DNA of 10,880 nucleotides from NCBI GenBank assembly GCA_016214925.1, contig JACRMO010000175.1, positions 1 to 10,880 on the forward strand. The letters run 5' to 3'. The notes under the pieces are model-generated. The model saw only the letters and a list, made by a program, of their open reading frames with translations, did no database searches and was not told where the DNA came from. Each line of letters opens with the position of its first letter. The first letter of the stretch is position 1. The DNA is from Gammaproteobacteria bacterium. GTDB taxonomy: Bacteria > Pseudomonadota > Gammaproteobacteria > Thiohalobacterales > Thiohalobacteraceae. This document shows positions 6,872-10,880 of the stretch, piece after piece. The translations under genes and the position numbers were made by a program.

Positions 6872-7468
6872 ATGCCTGATCGCCGCCTATTGCTCACCCG
6901 CGCGACCAAACTGCTGGCCCTGCTGGGAGCGGGGTTCGTCATCTACGTTTTCATCTCCGCGCTGTTGTCCGACGCGGGCGTGGACGATCCGCGCAAACAA
7001 CGCTGGGAACGTGAAATCGACGTATCGGCTTTGCAGCCGGGTGAACTGCTCACCCTCGATGACTGGCCCGGCGGCCCGGTCGCGGTGTATCGGCGCAACG
7101 CGCACGAACTCGATGGCCTGACACGCGTCGAGGCCCAGCTGCACGATCCACAATCGCAACACAGCAGACAACCCGAGGACCTGCGCACGCCGACCCGTTC
7201 GCACCTGTCGGAGTATTTCGTCTTCATCCCCGTCGATACCGACCGCGCTTGCCAACTACGCTACATCCCACCTAACAAACAACCCAAACCCGATATCGCC
7301 TGGTATGGCGGCTTCAGCGAGCCGTGCAACGGTTCGTTGTACGACACGGCCGGTCGAGTCTATCGAGAATCCCGCAGCGAGCGGCAACAGAATCTGGCTG
7401 TGCCTGCGTATATAGTGATAGGGAAGCAACGACTCCAGCTCACCGGTATCAACGCCAAAATCCGCTAA
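6872..7468 (+). CDS. PetA-like Rieske-fold protein lacking all [2Fe-2S] ligands
   Basis: 198-residue protein that follows the layout of PetA, the Rieske subunit of cytochrome bc1. An N-terminal DRRLLLT (a weak twin-arginine-like motif) and one membrane span (about 12-32) come first. IDVSALQPGELLTLDDWPGGPVAVYRR (49-75) matches the PetA entry strand. LHDPQSQHSRQPEDLRTPTRS (90-110) matches the PetA 'DPxSxxSxQPxxxxNxxRS' segment. The two cluster boxes follow. Box I is DTDRAC (122-127) instead of CTHLGC, and box II is EPCNGS (150-155) instead of CPCHGS. Thus all four ligands are replaced (Cys to Asp122, His to Asp124, Cys to Glu150, His to Asn153), while both disulfide cysteines, Cys127 and Cys152, remain. 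LYDTAGRVY and NLAVPAY (156-180) complete the fold. It should not carry an electron. No petB or petC lies nearby. A structural, assembly or signalling role is inference only. The frame is intact. Confidence 0.8.
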   Translation: MPDRRLLLTRATKLLALLGAGFVIYVFISALLSDAGVDDPRKQRWEREIDVSALQPGELLTLDDWPGGPVAVYRRNAHELDGLTRVEAQLHDPQSQHSRQPEDLRTPTRSHLSEYFVFIPVDTDRACQLRYIPPNKQPKPDIAWYGGFSEPCNGSLYDTAGRVYRESRSERQQNLAVPAYIVIGKQRLQLTGINAKIR

Positions 7469-7516
7469 CCGTCAATTCAAGTAGTGTGAGCTGATCGTGC
7501 CCTCTGATTCCTGGAC

Positions 7517-7545
7517 TTGCCTAACCGTAACTCATAAGTTACGAT
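7517..7545 (+). promoter_or_regulatory. Possible sigma-70 promoter of the toxin-antitoxin operon
   Basis: TTGCCT (7517-7522) and TACGAT (7540-7545) are 17 bases apart. The -10 hexamer ends six bases before the toxin GTG, so the transcript could begin at the start codon itself. No Shine-Dalgarno is visible before that GTG. Confidence 0.4.
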
Positions 7546-7553
7546 CAGATCGT
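7526..7553. promoter_or_regulatory. Palindromic operator of the toxin-antitoxin operon
   Basis: CGTAACT-CATA-AGTTACG (7526-7543) is a perfect 7-bp inverted repeat, and ACGAT-CAG-ATCGT (7541-7553) is a second one overlapping its right end. Together they cover the predicted -10 hexamer and the toxin start. That is where an autorepressing antitoxin of this class is expected to bind. Confidence 0.6.
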
Positions 7554-7875
7554 GTATCGGATTGCACACTATTTGACCAGGGATGGCCGCGATGTGTTTC
7601 AGGCGTGGATGGAAAATCTGCGCGACCGTCAGGCACAGGCGCGTATTGCCACGCGAATTGGTCGACTGGCGGCCGGCCAATTCGGCGACTGCAAGCCACT
7701 GCGTGGTGGAAGTTGGGAACTGCGCATCGACTACGGGCCCGGATACCGAATCTATTACGCACGCGCCGGGCATCAGATGATTCTGTTACTTGCAGGTGGC
7801 GACAAGCGGCGTCAGAACGCGGATATCGAACACGCGACCCATTACTGGCAAGAGTGGCAGGCGAGGCAAACATGA
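7552..7875 (+). CDS. RelE/HigB-superfamily toxin, HI1419 (Gp49) type
   Basis: 107-residue toxin of a type II toxin-antitoxin module. The pattern fits the HI1419-like addiction-module killer family: an N-terminal helix with FQAWMENLRDRQAQARIATR (16-35), the GQFGDCKPLRGG loop (42-53), then the core WELRIDYGPGYRIYYAR (55-71). The end has the LLLAGGDKRRQNADIEHA strand-helix (78-95). Relatives generally act as ribosome-associated or free mRNA interferases, but the activity of this protein is not shown by sequence. The GTG start at 7552 is chosen because it gives the family's usual N-terminus; the next in-frame Met (residue 20) would remove the first strand and helix. The stop overlaps the antitoxin start as ATGA (7872-7875). 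Toxin-first order is normal for this family. No damage is visible. Confidence 0.88.
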   Translation: MYRIAHYLTRDGRDVFQAWMENLRDRQAQARIATRIGRLAAGQFGDCKPLRGGSWELRIDYGPGYRIYYARAGHQMILLLAGGDKRRQNADIEHATHYWQEWQARQT

Positions 7876-8180
7876 AAGCAGCACGCGATCACGATGAGGC
7901 AATGATTGAAATGCTCCGCAACGATCCGGAGTTCACCGCTAGTTATCTGCGCACCGCTCTCGAAGAAATCGGCCTCCCGGGCGGAGAGTTCGCCTTCCTC
8001 TCGGCACTTCGGCAAGTGGCACAGGCACAAGGCGGCATCACCCAACTCGCAAAGATCGCCAAGATGAAACGCGAGGCCGTCTCACGCGCGCTCTCACCAC
8101 GCGGCAACCCGACGCTCAAGACACTCGCCACACTCTATCGAGCGTTGATGCCGGCCAGTAAGCGCAAACGAGCGGCTTAG
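7872..8180 (+). CDS. HTH antitoxin, HI1420 type
   Basis: 102-residue partner of the upstream toxin. Residues 19-52 (DPEFTASYLRTALEEIGLPG and on) match the helical N-terminus typical of the HI1420-like addiction-module antidote family. Residues about 55-92 form an XRE-like helix-turn-helix: GITQLAKIAKMKREAVSRAL followed by NPTLKTLATLYRAL. It is expected to neutralise the toxin and repress the operon through the palindromes at 7526-7553. The ATG at 7872 overlaps the toxin TGA, and a GAGG sits six bases upstream, so translation should be coupled. The same frame is open back to 7497, but that region is the operator and the toxin gene in another frame. Its stop (8178-8180) overlaps by three bases the 3' end of the small ORF on the opposite strand. 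Confidence 0.88.
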   Translation: MKAARDHDEAMIEMLRNDPEFTASYLRTALEEIGLPGGEFAFLSALRQVAQAQGGITQLAKIAKMKREAVSRALSPRGNPTLKTLATLYRALMPASKRKRAA

Positions 8181-8260
8181 CGTTTACTCAGCCAGAACCA
8201 CCACACGATCAGCGCGATCACGCCCGCACCACCAACGTTCACCCACACATCGATGTTCAT
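8177..8260 (-). pseudogene. 27-codon single-span membrane ORF; possible truncated cupredoxin gene
   Basis: Too short for ordinary ORF calling. The ATG at 8260 overlaps the copA TGA as ATGA. The product (MNIDVWVNVGGAGVIALIVW, then WFWLSKR) is one membrane helix with a Trp-rich end. From memory, copA-linked cupredoxin-domain proteins start with just such an anchor ('...IVWWFWLSK') and then continue for about 100 residues of copper-binding domain. Here the frame stops immediately after the anchor, at the exact 3' end of the antitoxin gene on the other strand. I therefore infer truncation of a cupredoxin gene by a rearrangement that brought in the toxin-antitoxin module. The alternative is a genuine small membrane subunit translated with copA. 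Coding capacity is clear; its status as a pseudogene is uncertain. Confidence 0.5.
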
Positions 8261-10512
8261 GCCGTCTCCCCGGCACTCTGTCGGGCGCTCTTCCAGGCGC
8301 GCAGCCGGTTGGCGTTACTGACCACGGTCACCGAGGACAAGGCCATGGCCGCGCCGGCGATCATGGGGTTGAGCAGCATGCCAATGAAGGGATACAGCAC
8401 ACCCGCCGCGACCGGAATACCGACGACGTTGTAGACGAAGGCGCCGAACAAATTCTGACGGATATTGCGTACGGTGGCGCGCGAAATCTGAATCGCATCG
8501 AGCACACCGAACAATGAACCACCGATGAGCGTGACATCGGCGCTCTCCATCGCTACATCGGTGCCACTGCCGATGGCAAAGCCGACATCGGCGCGCGCCA
8601 GCGCGGGCGCATCGTTGATGCCATCACCGACCATGCCGACCACCGCGCCGGTGTCCTGCAAGCGCGCGACTTCGGAGGCCTTGTCTGCCGGCAACACCTC
8701 GGCACGCACTTCATCGATATTCAATTCGCGGGCGACGACGTCGGCGGTCACATGATGATCGCCTGTGAGCATCACCACGCGCAGACCGGCCTTGTGCAGC
8801 GCGGCGATCGCCGCGCGCGCGCCGGGCTTGATGGGATCGGCCACGCCGATCACGCCGGCGATCATGCCATCGATGGCGACATACAACGGCGTCTGCGCCT
8901 GCGCGGCGAGTTGCGTACCGCATTGTTCCCAATCGTCGAGCGCAACACCCTGCGCGTTCAGATAACGCGGATTGCCGAGCAGCACGCTGCGGCCATCAAC
9001 CTTTCCACTCACACCGCCGCCGGCGCTCGCCGCGAATTGCTCCACCGCTGTCGTCGCTATACCGCGTGACCGCGCGGATTCCACCACCGCCTCGGCCAAC
9101 GGATGTTCCGAAGCGGCCTCGACACTCGCGGCCAGACGCAACAGTTCGACCTCGTCCACGCCATCGGTGGTTTCGATCTGCGTCACGCGCGGCTGCCCCA
9201 AGGTCACCGTGCCGGTCTTGTCGAGCACGATCACCGACAACTGACCCGCGCGCTGCAAGGCCTCGCCGCTGCGAATCAGAATGCCGTGCTCGGCGGCCTT
9301 GCCGACGCCGACCATAATCGAAATCGGCGTCGCCAAACCCAGCGCGCAGGGACAGGCGATCACCAGCACCGTAATGGCGGTCACCAATGCAAAACTCACG
9401 CGCGGATCGGGCCCGAGGTTGTACCAGAGCAGGAAGGTGACGACGGCGACGATCAATACCGCCGGCACGAACACCGAGGCGATGCGATCCGCTAAGCGAC
9501 CGATGGCCGGTTTGGAATTCTGCGCCTGCCGCACCAGTTCAATGATACGCGCCAACGCCATGTCCTTGCCGATACGCTTGGCCTGAAACAAAAAGCTGCC
9601 GCTCTTGTTCAAGGTGCCGCCGACGACCTCGGCGCCCGGCGATTTCTCCACCGGGATCGGTTCGCCGCTCAACATGGATTCGTCGACGGTGGAATGACCG
9701 TCGAGCACCACGCCATCGACGGGAATCTTTTCGCCGGGGCGCACGCGCACGGTTTCGTCGAGACCGACTCCGGTGATCGGCACATCGACTTCCATACCGT
9801 CGCGCAGCACGCGCGCGGTCTTCGGTTGCAAACCGATCAGTCGCCTGATCGCCTCCGAAGTCTTGCCGCGCGCGCGCATCTCCAGCGCGCTGCCGAAATT
9901 GATCAATGCCAGAATCACCGCCGCCGCCTCGAAATAAGCGTGGCGCGCCAGCACCGGCACACTGTCGGGGAAGATCACCACAACCATGGAGTACAGCCAG
10001 GCGCAGCCGGTGCCGAGCGCGATCAGTGTATCCATGTTGGCGTTGTGATTGCGGAAGGATTTCCAGGCGCCGATAAAAAAGTGACCCCCGGAATAGACCA
10101 GCGCGAACAAAGTCGCGATGCCAACGGTGAACCAGAACGCGCGGCCGCCGGGATCGTGCAGCATCGGCAACAGCCCGAGCAGCATATCGCCGACCACCAG
10201 CGGCAACGCGATCGCACCGGCGACCGTCGCCTGGCGCAGCAGCTTGCGGTAATGCGCGAACTCGGCGGCTTCCTTTTCTTCTTCATCTGCCACACCGCGC
10301 AACTCGGCGGCATCGTAGCCGGCCTTGCGTATCGCCGCGACCAGCGTGTCGGCGTTCATGCTACCGTCGACCTGCGCGGTGTGCTCGGCGAAGTTCACGC
10401 TAGCCCTCGTCACACCGGGCACCGCGCGCAATGCGTCCTCGACGGTCGCGACGCAGCCGGCACAGCTCATACCGGAAACGGACAGGCGGATGGGTTCGTG
10501 GGTCGTCGTCAT
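8257..10512 (-). CDS. copA: Cu(I)-exporting P1B-type ATPase (CopA)
   Basis: Inner-membrane pump that expels cytoplasmic Cu(I) using ATP. With the ATG at 10512 it has 751 residues. One N-terminal heavy-metal domain carries GMSCAGC (Cys17, Cys20). The actuator has LSGEP (281-285). The membrane copper site has CPC (387-389), YN (694-695) and MALSS (723-727), the Cu(I) (P1B-1) signature. The catalytic parts are DKTGT with phosphorylated Asp431, SEHP (468-471), TGD (583-585) and GDGINDAP (629-636). A TTG two codons upstream (10518) could also start, but the ATG gives the natural N-terminus. No strong ribosome site precedes either; TATTAT ends six bases before the ATG, which suggests a leaderless transcript. 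No clear CueR-type dyad is seen upstream. Its stop overlaps the 27-codon ORF. No copper chaperone or oxidase gene lies in the window. Confidence 0.96.
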   Translation of the reverse strand: MTTTHEPIRLSVSGMSCAGCVATVEDALRAVPGVTRASVNFAEHTAQVDGSMNADTLVAAIRKAGYDAAELRGVADEEEKEAAEFAHYRKLLRQATVAGAIALPLVVGDMLLGLLPMLHDPGGRAFWFTVGIATLFALVYSGGHFFIGAWKSFRNHNANMDTLIALGTGCAWLYSMVVVIFPDSVPVLARHAYFEAAAVILALINFGSALEMRARGKTSEAIRRLIGLQPKTARVLRDGMEVDVPITGVGLDETVRVRPGEKIPVDGVVLDGHSTVDESMLSGEPIPVEKSPGAEVVGGTLNKSGSFLFQAKRIGKDMALARIIELVRQAQNSKPAIGRLADRIASVFVPAVLIVAVVTFLLWYNLGPDPRVSFALVTAITVLVIACPCALGLATPISIMVGVGKAAEHGILIRSGEALQRAGQLSVIVLDKTGTVTLGQPRVTQIETTDGVDEVELLRLAASVEAASEHPLAEAVVESARSRGIATTAVEQFAASAGGGVSGKVDGRSVLLGNPRYLNAQGVALDDWEQCGTQLAAQAQTPLYVAIDGMIAGVIGVADPIKPGARAAIAALHKAGLRVVMLTGDHHVTADVVARELNIDEVRAEVLPADKASEVARLQDTGAVVGMVGDGINDAPALARADVGFAIGSGTDVAMESADVTLIGGSLFGVLDAIQISRATVRNIRQNLFGAFVYNVVGIPVAAGVLYPFIGMLLNPMIAGAAMALSSVTVVSNANRLRAWKSARQSAGETA

Positions 10513-10518
10513 GACCAA

Positions 10519-10524
10519 ATAATA
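10519..10524 (-). promoter_or_regulatory. Possible -10 element of copA
   Basis: On the minus strand TATTAT (five of six consensus bases) is followed by six bases and then the copA ATG. No convincing -35 is found 16-19 bases upstream, which may indicate activator dependence, as is usual for copA genes under CueR-type control. Confidence 0.35.
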
Positions 10525-10540
10525 CCCGCAATCTCAGCTC

Positions 10541-10624
10541 GTAGGATGGGTGAAGGCGTATTTTGCCGTAACCCATCATTTATCCGTGGCCTTGATGGGT
10601 TACGCTCCGCTTCACCCATCCTAC
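10541..10624. repeat. Imperfect palindromic intergenic repeat (REP/MITE-like)
   Basis: Outer arms GTAGGATGGGTGAAG (10541-10555) and CTTCACCCATCCTAC (10610-10624) are perfect 15-bp complements. Inner arms CGTAACCCATCA (10567-10578) and TGATGGGTTACG (10593-10604) are perfect 12-bp complements around a 14-base loop. Between the arms the left side has 11 bases and the right side 5, an asymmetric bulge. The motif 'GTAGGATGGGTGAAG...CGTAACCCATC' resembles a dispersed intergenic repeat I recall from several proteobacterial genomes. It could fold into a long hairpin and serve as a terminator or mRNA stabiliser. Only one copy is in this window. Confidence 0.8.
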
Positions 10625-10672
10625 TGCACCGCCACAGTCTTCGTGTTCATACCCGACGCCCAGCGGATCGGC

Positions 10673-10678
10673 TACACT
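10673..10678 (+). promoter_or_regulatory. Possible -10 element of the MarC-family gene
   Basis: TACACT ends six bases before the ATG at 10685, so transcription could begin at the start codon. No good -35 is present at the right distance. Confidence 0.35.
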
Positions 10679-10684
10679 GGCCGC

Positions 10685-10880
10685 ATGATCGACTGGAGCG
10701 TCTACGCGAAGTTTTTCATCGGCCTGCTGGCCATTGTCAATCCCATCGGGATTGTGCCGGTGTTCGTCGGGCTGACCCGCAATCTCAGCGATACCCAGCG
10801 CAATGTGATCGGCCTGCGCGCCTCGATCACCGTCGGCGTGGTGCTGGTCGTGGCGCTGCTGATGGGCGAATCCCTGCTCA
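10685..10880 (+). CDS. MarC-family integral membrane protein (5' part only)
   Basis: The first 65 codons of a gene that runs off the window. The N-terminus MIDWSVYAKFFIGLLAIVNP, then IGIVPVFVGLT (21-31), is the MarC/YchE/YhgN family start, including the conserved 'NP-x-G' turn after the first membrane helix (Asn19, Pro20). The short cytoplasmic linker RNLSDTQRNVIGLRAS (32-47) and the beginning of the second helix follow. Family members have about six membrane spans and about 200 residues; their transport role is poorly defined, and an early link to multiple antibiotic resistance was not upheld for E. coli MarC. The ATG has no Shine-Dalgarno. The gene diverges from copA across the palindromic repeat. 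Nothing can be said about its 3' part. Confidence 0.9.
   Translation, partial: MIDWSVYAKFFIGLLAIVNPIGIVPVFVGLTRNLSDTQRNVIGLRASITVGVVLVVALLMGESLL

Noticed and set aside
7497..7871. Extended reading of the antitoxin frame back to 7497
   Set aside because: This stretch is the operator and the toxin gene in another frame. The ATG at 7872 with GAGG and the ATGA overlap is the natural start.

Overview
The window reads as a GC-rich chromosomal segment of a proteobacterium, most likely a gammaproteobacterium. This rests on the protein families present (Fpg/MutM, an NtrC-type response regulator, a PetA-like protein, CopA and MarC), on the dense gene packing, and on GC-rich codon use. No rRNA, tRNA, CRISPR array, transposase or complete phage gene was seen, and no species call is made.

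Layout: (1) 42-857 (+) is mutM, a DNA-repair glycosylase. It converges with (2) 865-4001 (-), a sensor histidine kinase followed by a sigma-54-activating response regulator; the two genes overlap by one base. (3) Divergently, 4114-6650 (+) carries a well-formed sigma-54 (-24/-12) promoter, a small membrane-anchored protein with one Sel1-like repeat, and a SulP-family anion transporter with a C-terminal STAS domain. A sigma-54 activator pair beside a sigma-54 promoter suggests that the two-component system controls the Sel1/SulP genes. (4) 6872-7468 (+) encodes a protein that aligns over its whole length with PetA, the Rieske subunit of the cytochrome bc1 complex. All four iron-sulfur ligands are replaced, while both disulfide cysteines are kept. 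(5) 7552-8180 (+) is a toxin-antitoxin pair of the HI1419/HI1420 type behind a palindromic operator. (6) 8177-10512 (-) holds copA, a Cu(I)-exporting P-type ATPase, with a 27-codon single-span membrane ORF overlapping its stop. That ORF resembles only the N-terminal anchor of copA-linked cupredoxin proteins and ends exactly at the antitoxin gene. (7) 10541-10624 is an imperfect palindromic repeat in the copA/marC intergenic space. (8) 10685-10880 (+) is the start of a MarC-family membrane protein, cut by the window end.

Points that most deserve a second look are the ligand-less Rieske protein, the sigma-54 circuit, and the SulP gene, whose conserved N-terminus has no ATG, GTG or TTG start and may use CTG. 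The truncated copper-linked ORF at the toxin-antitoxin border, and three genes whose -10-like hexamers sit exactly six bases before the start codon (possible leaderless mRNAs), also merit checking. All functional calls come from motif reading without database searches.
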